This document shows positions 55,435 to 64,000 of a DNA stretch of 64,000 nt, piece after piece; within the stretch, counting starts at the first letter, position 1; every line of letters starts with the position of its first letter. The notes under the pieces were generated by a model that was not told the DNA's origin, ran no database searches, and saw nothing but the letters and a program-made list of their open reading frames with translations. Location of the stretch: positions 1-64,000 of the forward strand of contig NZ_JASHJL010000003.1 of the NCBI RefSeq assembly GCF_030733205.1, read 5' to 3'. A program made the position numbers and the translations under genes. Origin of the DNA: Mameliella sp. MMSF_3455 (GTDB taxonomy: Bacteria > Pseudomonadota > Alphaproteobacteria > Rhodobacterales > Rhodobacteraceae).

Positions 55435-58104
55435 GTGAGCGCTAACAACGCGGGAAAGAGTACACCACGGGATACTGCTGTCACACCGATGATGGCGCAG
55501 TACCTCGAGATCAAGTCAAACCATCCCGATGCGCTGTTGTTCTACCGCATGGGGGATTTCTACGAACTGTTCTTCGACGACGCGGTTGCGGCCAGCGCCG
55601 CGCTGGATATCGCCCTGACCAAACGCGGCAAACACGCGGGTGAGGATATCCCGATGTGCGGTGTGCCGGTGCATTCCGCCGAAAGCTACCTGCTGACCCT
55701 GATCCGCAAGGGATTCCGCGTCGCCGTGGGCGAACAGATGGAAACCCCGGAAGAGGCGAAAAAGCGCGGCTCGAAATCCGTGGTCAAGCGCGACGTGGTG
55801 CGGCTGGTCACGCCGGGCACGCTGATCGAGGATTCGCTGCTGGAGGCGCGGCGGCACAACTTCCTGGCTGCCCTGGGCCACGTCCGCGGCGACTGGGCCC
55901 TGGCCTGGGCGGATATCTCGACCGGGGCGTTTCACGTGATGCCCCTGGGCAGGGCGCGGATTGGCGCCGAACTTGCGCGGCTGGCGCCCTCGGAACTGCT
56001 GTGTTCCGACACGACAGAGGACACCCTGCGCGAGGTGCTGGGTGACCTCGGGATCGACCCCACGGTGCTGGGCGCGGCCAGCTTTGAATCCGGCGCTGCC
56101 GAAGGGCGGCTGTGCAAGCTGTTCAAGGTGCAGACCCTGACCGGCTTTGGCAGTTTCGACAGGGCGGAACTGTCGGCGATGGGCGCGCTGGTCGACTACC
56201 TCGACATCACCCAGAAGGGCCGCCTGCCGCTGCTGCGCCCGCCACGGCAGGAACAGGTCAGCCGCATCCTTCAGATCGACGCCGCCACGCGGCGCAATCT
56301 CGAACTGACCGAGAGCCTGCAAGGCGGGCGCAAGGGATCGCTCCTGTCGGTGATCGACATGACCGTGACCTCGGCCGGGGCACGGCTGCTGGAACGGCGC
56401 GTCGCCTCTCCCTCACGCGATCTCGACGTGATCCGAGAACGGCTGGAGGCAGTGCGCTGGGGCGTGGAGGGACCGATGGCCGACACGCTGCGCGGCGCCT
56501 TGAAAGAGGTGCCCGACATCGACCGCGCACTGTCGCGGTTGGGACTGGACCGGGGCGGCCCGCGCGACCTGGCAGCCGTGCGCACAGCGCTGGCCCAGGC
56601 CGGGCAGATCGCGGACCGGCTGTCGGGAATCGAACTGCCGGACCTCGTGGGGCGGTCCTGCGCCGCCCTGTCGGGGCAGGATGCGCTGCTGGACAGGCTG
56701 GACGAGGCACTGGTGGCGGAACCGGGCCTGCGGGTCAGTGACGGCGGCTTTGTGGCGCCGGGGTTCGACGCCGCGTTGGACGAGGCACGCAAGCTGCGTG
56801 ACGAGGGCAGGGGCGTCATCGCCCGGATGCAGGGGGAATACGCGCAGGAAACCGGTGTCGGCTCGCTCAAGATCAAGCACAACAACGTGCTGGGGTACTT
56901 CATCGAGACGACCGCGGTGCACGCGGACAAGATGTTCGCCCTGTCAGAGCGTTTCATCCACCGCCAGACGACGGCAAACCAGGTGCGGTTCACCACCGTC
57001 GAACTGTCGGAACTCGAACGCCGGATCCTGAACGCCGGCACCGAGGCGCTGGAAATCGAGCGCCGCATCTACGAGGAGTTGCGGGCAGAGATCATGGAGC
57101 AGGCGCCCACGCTGTCCGACCTGGCACTGGGCCTGGCCGAGATCGACCTGGCGCTGGCCCTGGCGGAACTGGCCCGGCAACGGGACTGGTGCCTGCCAAA
57201 GGTCGATGACAGCCGGGCCTTTGCGGTTCAGGGTGGGCGGCACCCGGTGGTCGAGGCCGCCTTGGCCGTGACCGGCGAACCCTTCATCGCCAATGACTGC
57301 AATCTGAGCGCAGAGGGGCAGGGGGCCGCCGTCACCCTGCTGACCGGGCCGAACATGGCCGGTAAGTCGACATACCTGCGGCAGAACGCGCTGATCGCCC
57401 TCCTGGCGCAGATCGGGTCCTACGTTCCGGCACAATCGGCGCATGTCGGTCTGGTCAGCCAGATCTTCAGCCGCGTCGGCGCCAGCGACGATCTGGCGCG
57501 CGGGCGATCGACCTTCATGGTGGAAATGGTCGAAACGGCCACCATCCTGAACCAGGCTGACGAGTGCGCCCTGGTGATCCTTGATGAGATCGGCCGCGGC
57601 ACAGCCACCTACGACGGCTTGTCCATCGCCTGGGCAACGCTGGAACACCTGCAGGCGGTCAACCGCGTCCGCGGGCTCTTTGCCACGCATTATCATGAGC
57701 TTACCGCCCTGGCGGGCAAGCTGGACGGGGTCCGCAATGCCACGGTGGCGGTCAAGGAATGGGATGGCGAGGTGATATTCCTGCACGAGGTGCACGAGGG
57801 CGCCGCCGACCGTTCCTACGGCGTGCAGGTCGCACAACTGGCCGGCTTGCCTGCGGCGGTCATCTCCCGCGCGCGCGACGTTCTGGAGGCGCTGGAAAAG
57901 GGCGAGCGGGAACGCACTTCCCCCAAGGCGCTGATCGACGATCTTCCGTTGTTCTCTGCCGCCGCCCGCGCACCGGAACCGCCGGTTTCACGGGAAACAT
58001 CCCCGGTCGAGGAACAATTGCGCGACATGATGCTGGACGACATGAGCCCGCGTCAGGCAATGAACGCGCTCTATGAGCTCAAGGCGCTGCTGGGCAAGGA
58101 ATGA
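55435..58104 (+). CDS. mutS: DNA mismatch repair protein MutS
   Basis: This 889-residue protein has the mismatch-binding motif [11 protein letters not shown] near residue 38 (Phe-x-Glu), a long clamp region, Walker [36 protein letters not shown] and FATHYHEL. It recognises mispairs and starts repair with MutL. The start is a GTG with GGGGGGAAGC upstream. Near its C-terminus, the residues PPVSRETSP are encoded by a near-consensus parS sequence (57984-57999), which may explain the conservation of this local nucleotide sequence. Confidence 0.96.
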   Translation: MSANNAGKSTPRDTAVTPMMAQYLEIKSNHPDALLFYRMGDFYELFFDDAVAASAALDIALTKRGKHAGEDIPMCGVPVHSAESYLLTLIRKGFRVAVGEQMETPEEAKKRGSKSVVKRDVVRLVTPGTLIEDSLLEARRHNFLAALGHVRGDWALAWADISTGAFHVMPLGRARIGAELARLAPSELLCSDTTEDTLREVLGDLGIDPTVLGAASFESGAAEGRLCKLFKVQTLTGFGSFDRAELSAMGALVDYLDITQKGRLPLLRPPRQEQVSRILQIDAATRRNLELTESLQGGRKGSLLSVIDMTVTSAGARLLERRVASPSRDLDVIRERLEAVRWGVEGPMADTLRGALKEVPDIDRALSRLGLDRGGPRDLAAVRTALAQAGQIADRLSGIELPDLVGRSCAALSGQDALLDRLDEALVAEPGLRVSDGGFVAPGFDAALDEARKLRDEGRGVIARMQGEYAQETGVGSLKIKHNNVLGYFIETTAVHADKMFALSERFIHRQTTANQVRFTTVELSELERRILNAGTEALEIERRIYEELRAEIMEQAPTLSDLALGLAEIDLALALAELARQRDWCLPKVDDSRAFAVQGGRHPVVEAALAVTGEPFIANDCNLSAEGQGAAVTLLTGPNMAGKSTYLRQNALIALLAQIGSYVPAQSAHVGLVSQIFSRVGASDDLARGRSTFMVEMVETATILNQADECALVILDEIGRGTATYDGLSIAWATLEHLQAVNRVRGLFATHYHELTALAGKLDGVRNATVAVKEWDGEVIFLHEVHEGAADRSYGVQVAQLAGLPAAVISRARDVLEALEKGERERTSPKALIDDLPLFSAAARAPEPPVSRETSPVEEQLRDMMLDDMSPRQAMNALYELKALLGKE
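57984..57999. promoter_or_regulatory. Candidate parS centromere site inside mutS
   Basis: GGTTTCACGGGAAACA matches the ParB target TGTTTCACGTGAAACA at 14 of 16 positions (differences at positions 1 and 10). It is 4.5 kb from parB. The encoded peptide VSRET is the same one produced by parS sequences in rsmG of related bacteria, as I recall. Confidence 0.6.
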
Positions 58105-58114
58105 CACCTTTCCC

Positions 58115-58175
58115 GCGCGCCCTGTTTCTTCTCTCCGAAAATACCTCCGGGGGGTCTGGGGGGCTGGCCCCCCAG
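58115..58175 (-). repeat. Recurrent 3'-end intergenic element, copy B
   Basis: On the minus strand an 8-bp hairpin (CTGGGGGG and CCCCCCAG, loop of 4; 58156-58175) is followed by ACCCCCCGGAGGTATTTTCG, GAGAGAAGAAACAGGGCGCG. It lies between convergent mutS and grpE, in the sense orientation for grpE. Its core matches copy A (CCCCCGGAGGTATTTT, AAGAAACA, GGGCGCG). Confidence 0.65.
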
Positions 58176-58241
58176 CCTGTGCCACCTGCAAGGCATCTGA
58201 TCAGGGCATAGGGCGAGGGTCACCCCGCCAATCACCTGTTT

Positions 58242-58805
58242 TCAGGATGCGGGCATCGAGCTGACGCCGACCTGCGCGGGACGCAACAGACGGTCGTACA
58301 GCATGAACCCCTCGGCAGAGACCTGGATGATCTCACCCGCCTTGGTGCCGGGCACCGGGGCCTCGAACATGGCCTCGTGCTGTTGCGGGTCGAACCGCTC
58401 ACCAACCTCGGGGGTGATCCGGGTCACGCCGTGGCGCTCGAACACCTTGAGCAGCTCTTTCAGCGTCAGTTCCACGCCTTCGACCAACGCAACCGAGGCC
58501 TGGCTGTCATCATCCTGGGCCGCCGTCAGGGCCCGGTTGAGGTTGTCGTAGACCGGCAACAGGTCGCGCGCGATCCGGGTGCCGCCGTAGGCCTGTGCCT
58601 CGCGCCGGTCCTTGTCGGCGCGCTTGCGGGCGTTTTCCGCATCCGCCAGCGCCCGCATGAACTTGTCCTTGTAGTCGTCCCGCTCGGCGCGCAGGGCGTC
58701 AATTTCCATCGCGATATCGTCGATTTCCTCGCTCAACCCGGCCTGCTCCTCGGCTTCGGCCGCTTCGATATCGTCGAGAAAATCATCCTTCTTCGGGTCT
58801 GCCAT
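58242..58805 (-). CDS. grpE: Nucleotide exchange factor GrpE
   Basis: This 187-residue cochaperone of DnaK has an acidic N-terminal region (DDFLDDIEAAEAEEQ), a long coiled-coil (about residues 20-80, AERDDYKDKFMRALADAENARKRA) and the C-terminal beta domain with DLLPVYDNLNRAL, FDPQQHEAMFEAP and GFMLYDRLLRPAQVGV. The ATG (complement of 58803-58805) follows AGAGGTGGAAGGC. It lies 11 bp after hrcA, so both are made from one transcript. Confidence 0.95.
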   Translation of the reverse strand: MADPKKDDFLDDIEAAEAEEQAGLSEEIDDIAMEIDALRAERDDYKDKFMRALADAENARKRADKDRREAQAYGGTRIARDLLPVYDNLNRALTAAQDDDSQASVALVEGVELTLKELLKVFERHGVTRITPEVGERFDPQQHEAMFEAPVPGTKAGEIIQVSAEGFMLYDRLLRPAQVGVSSMPAS

Positions 58806-58816
58806 GCCTTCCACCT

Positions 58817-59881
58817 CTAACTCCGGTCGGCGATCATCCGCCCGACCAGCTGCGCCGTGTAGTCCACGATCGGAACGATCCGGCCATAGTTCAACCGGGT
58901 CGGGCCGATCACGCCCACCGCGCCAATGATCTTTCGGTCCGCGTTCATATAAGGAGAGACCACCAGAGAGGAACCCGAAAGTGAGAAAAGTTTGTTCTCG
59001 GAGCCGATAAAAATGCGCACCCCTTCGCCTTCGTCGGTCAGTTCGAGGAACTCGGCGATGTCGCGCTTGCGCTCGAGGTCGTCAAACAGGCTCCGGATTC
59101 GCTCAAGTTCCTCCTGCGCGGAATCCTCTTCGAGCAGATTCGCCCGGCCGCGCACGATCAATCGTTCGCTGCTGTCGCCGCTGCCATCCCAGACCGCGAT
59201 CCCGGCATCGATCAGCGCGGCGGCAAGGCTGTCGATTTCCTGACGGCGCTTGGAAATCTCGGCCTGCATCGCCTTGCGCAACTCGGTCAGGGTGCGGCCC
59301 TCGGCCAGAGCATTGGTGAAATTCGCCGCCTCCCGCATGGCGCTGGGGGTCAGCCCCGGCGGCGGCGTGAAGACACGGTTTTCGACGTGACCATCGGCAA
59401 AGACGATCACCACCAGAGCCCGGTCCTGCGCCAGGCTGACAAACTCGATATGTTTCAGCGGCGCCTCGTGCTTCGGCGTCAACACCAGCGAGGCGCCATG
59501 CGTCACACCCGACAGGGCCGAGCCCACCGCATCCAGCAGGCCCGAGACATCGCCGGCGTTGCGCCCCAGCGTGGCATCCAGCTTTTCCCGGTCCTGGTCG
59601 TCGAGGTCGCGGACCTCCAGCAGACCATCGACGAACATCCGCAGGCCCTGCTGCGTCGGGATACGCCCGGCGGATACATGCGGGCTGTCCAGCAAGCCAA
59701 GATATTCCAGGTCCTGCATCACGTTGCGGATGGTCGCGGCCGAGACCTTTTCCGACAGGGTACGGGTCAGCGTGCGCGAGCCCACCGGTTCGCCGCTGGC
59801 CAGGTATCCCTCGACCACACGCCGAAAAACCTCGCGCGAGCGGTCGTTCATCTGGGACAGGAGTTCGCGTGCCTCATTCAT
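58817..59881 (-). CDS. hrcA: Heat-inducible transcription repressor HrcA
   Basis: This 354-residue repressor of groE and other heat-shock genes has an N-terminal winged helix ([58 protein letters not shown]), a GAF-like middle and the C-terminal [22 protein letters not shown]. It normally binds CIRCE elements (TTAGCACTC-N9-GAGTGCTAA); I see none upstream of this gene, so it is not obviously autoregulated. AGAGGGC precedes the ATG. It is divergent from rph. Confidence 0.94.
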   Translation of the reverse strand: MNEARELLSQMNDRSREVFRRVVEGYLASGEPVGSRTLTRTLSEKVSAATIRNVMQDLEYLGLLDSPHVSAGRIPTQQGLRMFVDGLLEVRDLDDQDREKLDATLGRNAGDVSGLLDAVGSALSGVTHGASLVLTPKHEAPLKHIEFVSLAQDRALVVIVFADGHVENRVFTPPPGLTPSAMREAANFTNALAEGRTLTELRKAMQAEISKRRQEIDSLAAALIDAGIAVWDGSGDSSERLIVRGRANLLEEDSAQEELERIRSLFDDLERKRDIAEFLELTDEGEGVRIFIGSENKLFSLSGSSLVVSPYMNADRKIIGAVGVIGPTRLNYGRIVPIVDYTAQLVGRMIADRS

Positions 59882-59901
59882 CTTCTTGCCCTCTACGGCG
59901 C

Positions 59902-59930
59902 CATTAAAGAGCCTCTGGCCAGAACGTCAA
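59902..59930 (-). promoter_or_regulatory. Candidate sigma-70 promoter of hrcA-grpE
   Basis: On the minus strand TTGACG (59925-59930), a 17-base spacer and TTAATG (59902-59907). It is only about 20 bases before the hrcA start, giving a very short leader. The -35 is near consensus; the -10 is weaker. Confidence 0.4.
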
Positions 59931-59993
59931 TCGGGGTTGCATCCATGGGCTGCCGCTGTCTATCCCCTGCGTGACCATCAGGAAGGGATATCT

Positions 59994-60707
59994 ATGCGAC
60001 CGTCGGGACGAGATTTAAGCGAAATGCGCGCCGTTTCAATTGAAACGGGTGTGACCAAACATGCCGAGGGCTCGTGCCTGATCCGCATGGGCGACACCCA
60101 TGTTCTGTGCACCGCCTCGCTGGAAGAACGTGTACCGCCCTTTATCAAGGGGTCGGGTCAGGGCTGGGTGACAGCGGAATACGGCATGCTCCCGCGCTCG
60201 ACCTCGTCGCGCATGCGGCGCGAGGCACAGGCGGGCAAGCAGGGCGGCCGCACGGTGGAAATCCAGCGTTTGATCGGGCGCGCGCTGCGCGCCGGTGTCG
60301 ACCGCAACGCGCTGGGTGAACGGCAGATCACCGTGGACTGCGACGTGATCCAGGCCGATGGCGGCACGCGCTGCGCCTCGATCACCGGCGGCTGGGTCGC
60401 GCTGCGGCTGGCGGTCAACAAGCTGATGAAGGCGGGCGACGTGATCACCGATCCGCTGGTTTCCGAGGTCGCCGCCGTCAGTTGCGGGATCTACGCCGGG
60501 CAGCCGGTGCTTGACCTGGACTATCCCGAGGACAGCGAGGCGGGCACCGACGGAAATTTCATCCTGCGCGGCGACGGCCGCCTGATCGAGGTCCAGATGA
60601 GCGCCGAGGGATCGACCTTTTCCCGCGACGAGATGGGCCGCCTGATGGACCTGGCGGAGAAAGGTGTCTCGGAACTGGTCGCGGCACAGCGGGCTGCCGT
60701 GGCATGA
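59994..60707 (+). CDS. rph: Ribonuclease PH
   Basis: This 237-residue phosphorolytic 3'-5' exoribonuclease trims tRNA precursors. It has [11 protein letters not shown] at the start, [23 protein letters not shown], the [14 protein letters not shown] and [25 protein letters not shown] motifs, and [14 protein letters not shown] with the catalytic [10 protein letters not shown]. The ATG at 59994 follows GGAAGGGATATCT. Its stop overlaps the rdgB start (ATGA); the order rph-rdgB-hemW is common in alphaproteobacteria. Confidence 0.96.
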   Translation: MRPSGRDLSEMRAVSIETGVTKHAEGSCLIRMGDTHVLCTASLEERVPPFIKGSGQGWVTAEYGMLPRSTSSRMRREAQAGKQGGRTVEIQRLIGRALRAGVDRNALGERQITVDCDVIQADGGTRCASITGGWVALRLAVNKLMKAGDVITDPLVSEVAAVSCGIYAGQPVLDLDYPEDSEAGTDGNFILRGDGRLIEVQMSAEGSTFSRDEMGRLMDLAEKGVSELVAAQRAAVA

Positions 60708-61318
60708 CCCGACGCTTCGAAGGTGACAAGCTGCTGGTGGCCACGCACAACCAGGGCAAGCTGGACGAGATCGCGCATCTCTTGGAACCCTTCGGCGTGG
60801 CCTGCGTGGGAGCCGCCGAAATGGGTCTGCCTGAACCCGAGGAGACCGGGACGACATTTGTCGAGAACGCCCGCATCAAGGCCCATGCGGCGGCCAAGGC
60901 CACCGGCCTGCCGGCGCTGGCCGATGACAGCGGGATCGAGATCGACGCGCTGGACAAGGCGCCCGGTGTCTATACCGCCGATTGGGCCGAAACCCCGCAT
61001 GGGCGCAATTTCATCATGGCGATGGGAAAGGCCCATGACCGCCTGCAGGAAACGGGTATTCCAGAACCCTGGACCGCGCGGTTCTGCTGCACGCTGGTGC
61101 TGGCCTGGCCGGATGGCGAGGACATGGTCTTTCCGGGCGTGATGGAGGGCAGGGTGGTCTGGCCGATGCGCGGCTCGCAGGGCCACGGATACGACCCGAT
61201 TTTTCAGCCGCAAGGGTATGACATGACCTTTGGTGAAATGGACCGCTGGGAGAAAAACAAGATCTCGCACCGGGCGGATGCCTTCCGCAAGTTCGTGGCG
61301 GGATGCTTTGACGCGTAG
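60704..61318 (+). CDS. rdgB: XTP/dITP diphosphatase RdgB (non-canonical purine NTP pyrophosphatase)
   Basis: This is a 204-residue Ham1-family enzyme with [14 protein letters not shown] (nucleotide-binding SxNxxK-like motif), [36 protein letters not shown] and [18 protein letters not shown]. It hydrolyses dITP, XTP and similar damaged nucleotides to keep them out of DNA. The ATG overlaps the rph stop. The coding end overlaps the likely hemW start by 11 bases. Confidence 0.95.
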   Translation: MTRRFEGDKLLVATHNQGKLDEIAHLLEPFGVACVGAAEMGLPEPEETGTTFVENARIKAHAAAKATGLPALADDSGIEIDALDKAPGVYTADWAETPHGRNFIMAMGKAHDRLQETGIPEPWTARFCCTLVLAWPDGEDMVFPGVMEGRVVWPMRGSQGHGYDPIFQPQGYDMTFGEMDRWEKNKISHRADAFRKFVAGCFDA

Positions 61319-62474
61319 GGCCCCGGAAAACTGGCAGATCGGCGGGTTCGGGCTTTATGTCCACTGGCCGTTCTGCGAGGCGAAATGTCCCTATTGCGAC
61401 TTCAACAGCCATGTCGTCAGGGACATCGACCAGACACGCTGGGCCAAGGCCCTGGCCGAGGAGATCCGGCGGGCAGGGACCGAAACCCCGGATCGGGTGC
61501 TCAACTCCATCTTTTTCGGCGGCGGGACGCCCTCTCTGATGGCACCGGAAACGGTGGCTGCGGTGATCGAGGCAGCGCGCGACTGCTGGACCTTTGCCAA
61601 CGATATCGAGATCACGCTGGAGGCCAATCCGCGGTCCGTCGAGGCAGGGCGCTTTGAGGGGTACGCGATGGCCGGTGTGAACCGCGTGTCCCTGGGCGTA
61701 CAATCCTTGCGAGCGGAGGACTTGCGGCGATTGGGGCGCCTACACGACGTCGAGGAGGCCCGTGCCGCCTTCGGCATTGCGCGGTCGGTTTTTGATCGGG
61801 TCAGTTTCGACCTGATCTATGCGCGCCAGAACCAGTCCCTGGAGGACTGGCGGGTTGAACTGTCCGAGGCGCTGGACATGGCCGTCGATCACATGTCCCT
61901 GTACCAGTTGACGGTCGAAGAAGGCACGGCCTTCTGGGATCGGGCACGGGCCGGGGGCCTGCGTGGACTGCCGGAAGAAGACCTGGCGGCGGACATGTTC
62001 GAACTGACGCAGAAACTGTGCCAGGCCGCCGGATTCGAAGCCTACGAGGTGTCGAACCATGCGCGGCCCGGGGCGCAATCCCGGCACAACCTCGTGTACT
62101 GGCACTACGGCGATTGGGTGGGTGTCGGACCCGGCGCCCACGGGCGGGTCGGCAGCGGTGCCGCGCGTCAGGCCACCGTGGCCTGGTCTGCGCCCGGCAA
62201 GTGGCTGCAACATGCAGAAGCCGGGAGCGGGTTGGAAAGCCGGAACGTGTTATCCTTGGAAGATCAGGCCGGGGAATACCTCATGATGGGGTTGCGCCTG
62301 ACAGAAGGACTAGATCTTGAGAGATTGCATGCGCTGGACAGCAGAATAGCGCCGGAAACTGCCATCCGCGACCTGCAGGATCTGGGCCTTGTCGAGACGA
62401 GCGGCCCGATGCTGCGGGCAACGGGGCAGGGGCGGCTTGTACTCAATTCCGTAATCGCCGCCCTCTTGCCCTGA
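61308..62474 (+). CDS. hemW: Radical SAM heme chaperone HemW
   Basis: This 388-residue HemN-like protein has the radical SAM cluster motif CEAKCPYCDF (Cys at about residues 22, 26 and 29), SIFFGGGTPSLM and VNRVSLGVQSL. The C-terminal domain lacks the extra features of true HemN (coproporphyrinogen dehydrogenase), so it is a heme chaperone. The start is a TTG at 61308 inside the end of rdgB; upstream frame extensions have no family similarity. It ends three bases from the convergent parB gene. Confidence 0.92.
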   Translation: MTRRAPENWQIGGFGLYVHWPFCEAKCPYCDFNSHVVRDIDQTRWAKALAEEIRRAGTETPDRVLNSIFFGGGTPSLMAPETVAAVIEAARDCWTFANDIEITLEANPRSVEAGRFEGYAMAGVNRVSLGVQSLRAEDLRRLGRLHDVEEARAAFGIARSVFDRVSFDLIYARQNQSLEDWRVELSEALDMAVDHMSLYQLTVEEGTAFWDRARAGGLRGLPEEDLAADMFELTQKLCQAAGFEAYEVSNHARPGAQSRHNLVYWHYGDWVGVGPGAHGRVGSGAARQATVAWSAPGKWLQHAEAGSGLESRNVLSLEDQAGEYLMMGLRLTEGLDLERLHALDSRIAPETAIRDLQDLGLVETSGPMLRATGQGRLVLNSVIAALLP

Positions 62475-62477
62475 CGC

Positions 62478-63392
62478 CTACCGCGAGGTGCTGAGCAACC
62501 CGCACAGCGCGTCCAGTTGTTCCAGCGTATCGTAGGAGACCGTCAAGCGCCCGCCATCATCGCCGGGCTTGTGGTCTATCCGGACCTTCATGCCAAGCGC
62601 GGCGCTGAGATCCCCCTCGAGCGCGCGCGTGTCCGCATCCTTGTCCATCTGGAATCCACCTTCGGGCGCCTTCTTGCGCGGCTTGCCTTCGGGGGTCATC
62701 TGCTTGGCCAGCTTCTCGGTTTCGCGCACCGACAGCCCTTTGGCCAGAACCGTCTTTGCCAGACCGTCCGGATCGGTTGCGGTGATCAAGGCGCGAGCGT
62801 GGCCGGCGCTGAGTTGGCCCTCGGAAACCATCTCCTGCACGCCTTCGGGCAGGTTCAGAAGACGCATCAGGTTGGCGATATGACTACGGCTCTTGCCCAG
62901 GGCCTCGGCCAGTTTTTCCTGCGTATGCCCAAACTTGAACATCAGCTGACGATAGCCCGCCGCTTCTTCGATGGCGTTCAGGTCCGCCCGCTGGATGTTC
63001 TCGATGATCGCAACTTCGAGCACCTCGGTATCGTCGAAATCCCGCACAAGGACTGGGATCTCATGGCGTTGCGCCATCTGCGACGCACGCCAGCGGCGCT
63101 CACCGGCAACGATTTCGAACTTGCCTTCCTCATGCGGGGAAGGGCGAACGATCAGCGGTTGCAGCACACCCTTGGTCCGGATCGACGCGGCGAGTTCCTC
63201 CAGTTGGGCCTGGGTAAAGCTGCGCCGGGGCTGGTCCGGATTGGGGATCAAGGATTCGATCGGGACCATGCGGTCTGCCCGTCTGGGGCTTTCCGCCTGG
63301 GGGGTTTCCTCTGCCGGACCCACGTCCGCCATCAGTGCCGAGAGGCCGCGGCCCAGGCCGCGGCGCGTGTCTTTCTTGGGTTTCTCTACCAT
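62478..63392 (-). CDS. parB: Chromosome partitioning protein ParB
   Basis: This 304-residue DNA-binding CTPase has the N-terminal RRGLGRGLSALMADVG, the CTP-binding core (VPIESLIPNPDQPRR, EIVAGERRWRASQ, IIENIQRADLNAIEEAAGY), the helix-turn-helix that reads parS (TQEKLAEALGKSRSHIANLMRLLNLP) and a C-terminal dimer domain after a charged linker (MTPEGKPRKKAPEGG). It spreads from parS and works with ParA and SMC in origin segregation. AGAGGACGGGC precedes the ATG, 22 bp after parA. Confidence 0.96.
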   Translation of the reverse strand: MVEKPKKDTRRGLGRGLSALMADVGPAEETPQAESPRRADRMVPIESLIPNPDQPRRSFTQAQLEELAASIRTKGVLQPLIVRPSPHEEGKFEIVAGERRWRASQMAQRHEIPVLVRDFDDTEVLEVAIIENIQRADLNAIEEAAGYRQLMFKFGHTQEKLAEALGKSRSHIANLMRLLNLPEGVQEMVSEGQLSAGHARALITATDPDGLAKTVLAKGLSVRETEKLAKQMTPEGKPRKKAPEGGFQMDKDADTRALEGDLSAALGMKVRIDHKPGDDGGRLTVSYDTLEQLDALCGLLSTSR

Positions 63393-63414
63393 GCCCGTCC
63401 TCTGTTGCCGCCGT

Positions 63415-64000
63415 TCAGGCGGCCCGTTTGTCGTTTTTCTTCAGCAATTCCTCGGCCAGGGCGCGATAGGCCTGCGCCCCCTTCGAGGACGTGTCGTAGG
63501 CCAGCACCGGCAGCGCGTAAGAAGGCGCCTCGGACACGCGCACGTTCCGGGGGATCACCGTCGAGAACACGAGATCGCCGAGGTTTGCCCGCGCATCCGC
63601 CTCGACATGCTGGGACAGGTTGTTGCGGGCGTCGTACATCGTCAGGACGATGCCTTCGATTCTCAGCGACGGATTGGCACTCTGCCGGACTTCGCGGATC
63701 GTCAACATGAGTTGCGACAGGCCTTCGAGGGCGAAGAACTCGCTTTGCAGGGGGACGAGAACCGAATGCGCGGCGACCATCGCGTTGACGGTCAACAGGT
63801 TCAGGGAAGGGGGGCAATCGACCAGGATCACGTCGAACCCGTAGTCGTCCAGGGCTGGATGGCGCAACGCATCATGCAGAAGAAAGCTGCGTTTCTCGTT
63901 GGAATAGAGTTCGATATCGGCCGAGCTGAGGTCCACGGTGGCCGGGACCAGTGAGAGATTCTCGGTCGATGTTTTCAGGATGACGTCACCCGGCGGCACG
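63415..64000 (-). CDS. parA: Chromosome partitioning ATPase ParA, C-terminal part (cut by window edge)
   Basis: 195 complete codons are visible, plus one base, ending at complement of 63415. They contain TVDLSSADIELYSNEKRSFLLHDAL, the Walker B-like VILVDCPPSLNLLTVNAM, PLQSEFFALEGLSQLM and the C-terminal VIPRNVRVSEAPSYALPVLAYD of chromosomal ParA. The N-terminal P-loop is beyond the window. It acts with ParB to move the origins. The visible part corresponds to roughly three quarters of a normal 265-270 residue protein. Confidence 0.96.
   Translation of the reverse strand, partial: VPPGDVILKTSTENLSLVPATVDLSSADIELYSNEKRSFLLHDALRHPALDDYGFDVILVDCPPSLNLLTVNAMVAAHSVLVPLQSEFFALEGLSQLMLTIREVRQSANPSLRIEGIVLTMYDARNNLSQHVEADARANLGDLVFSTVIPRNVRVSEAPSYALPVLAYDTSSKGAQAYRALAEELLKKNDKRAA

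Noticed and set aside
53018-55438. 806-codon plus-strand open frame opposite maeB
   Set aside because: It is antisense to a full-length malic enzyme gene; long shadow frames are expected in GC-rich DNA and the translation has no recognisable family pattern.
59882-59993. CIRCE element upstream of hrcA
   Set aside because: The spacer was read for TTAGCACTC-N9-GAGTGCTAA on both strands; nothing resembling it is present.

Overview
The window is a GC-rich, gene-dense piece of an alphaproteobacterial chromosome, almost certainly from the Rhodobacterales (Roseobacter/Rhodobacter group). The evidence is the RegB / SenC-RegA redox locus, AddAB instead of RecBCD, a NaChBac-type sodium channel, a malic enzyme fused to a PTA-like domain, a methyltransferase of the NDUFAF5/BioC type, and a recurrent intergenic GGAGGTATTTT element that I associate from memory with this group. 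ParB and the C-terminal part of ParA at the right end suggest that the replication origin is not far away. I see no rRNA, tRNA, CRISPR array, insertion sequence or prophage, and no stretch over 300 bp without a gene. The longest gaps are about 190-210 bp, at 102-293, 45490-45700 and 51193-51397.

Left part (1-31 kb). The 5' end of ahcY is followed by HD and GNAT genes and a small exported protein. Next comes the redox two-component locus, with regB divergent from senC-regA. Two tandem TTAA-N7-TTAA (CtrA-type) sites separate regB from a DivL-like PAS protein that has no kinase domain. A closely overlapping series tsaE-amgK-murU-addB-addA then combines tRNA modification, peptidoglycan recycling and double-strand-break repair. 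trxA and hslV follow, and hslV is separated from hslU by two genes on the opposite strand (a metallophosphoesterase and a lipid-kinase-like gene). A peptide ABC transporter operon lies downstream of a proline iminopeptidase. Beyond it are ubiG, a comF-like/grxC/nitrilase/marR set, a divergent methyltransferase and hemH.

Middle part (31-53 kb). A small exported membrane peptide is followed by two L,D-transpeptidases flanking a CAP-domain lipoprotein, a voltage-gated sodium channel, an RNA m5U methyltransferase, and three consecutive overlapping ABC exporters. The chain hslO - CoA-type Nudix - cca is next. It is followed by a receiver-SpoIIE phosphatase opposite an HPt protein (a small phosphorelay/partner-switching module), then an SDR gene, ilvA, argG, a DUF1810 gene, a DUF7282-like exported protein, an exported MsrA and a PfkB kinase.

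Right part (53-64 kb). Housekeeping genes: maeB, mutS, hrcA-grpE, rph-rdgB-hemW and parAB. A near-consensus parS site lies inside the 3' end of mutS. Candidate heat-shock (sigma-32-like) promoters precede hslV and hslO.

Most of the window is core genome. The most interesting signals are regulatory: the CtrA box pair, the intragenic parS, a Shine-Dalgarno-sequestering hairpin at 1724-1748, a terminator arm that doubles as a heat-shock -35 element, and a family of four oriented 3'-end intergenic elements. No obviously new multi-gene system was found. All functional calls come from reading motifs by eye, without database searches.
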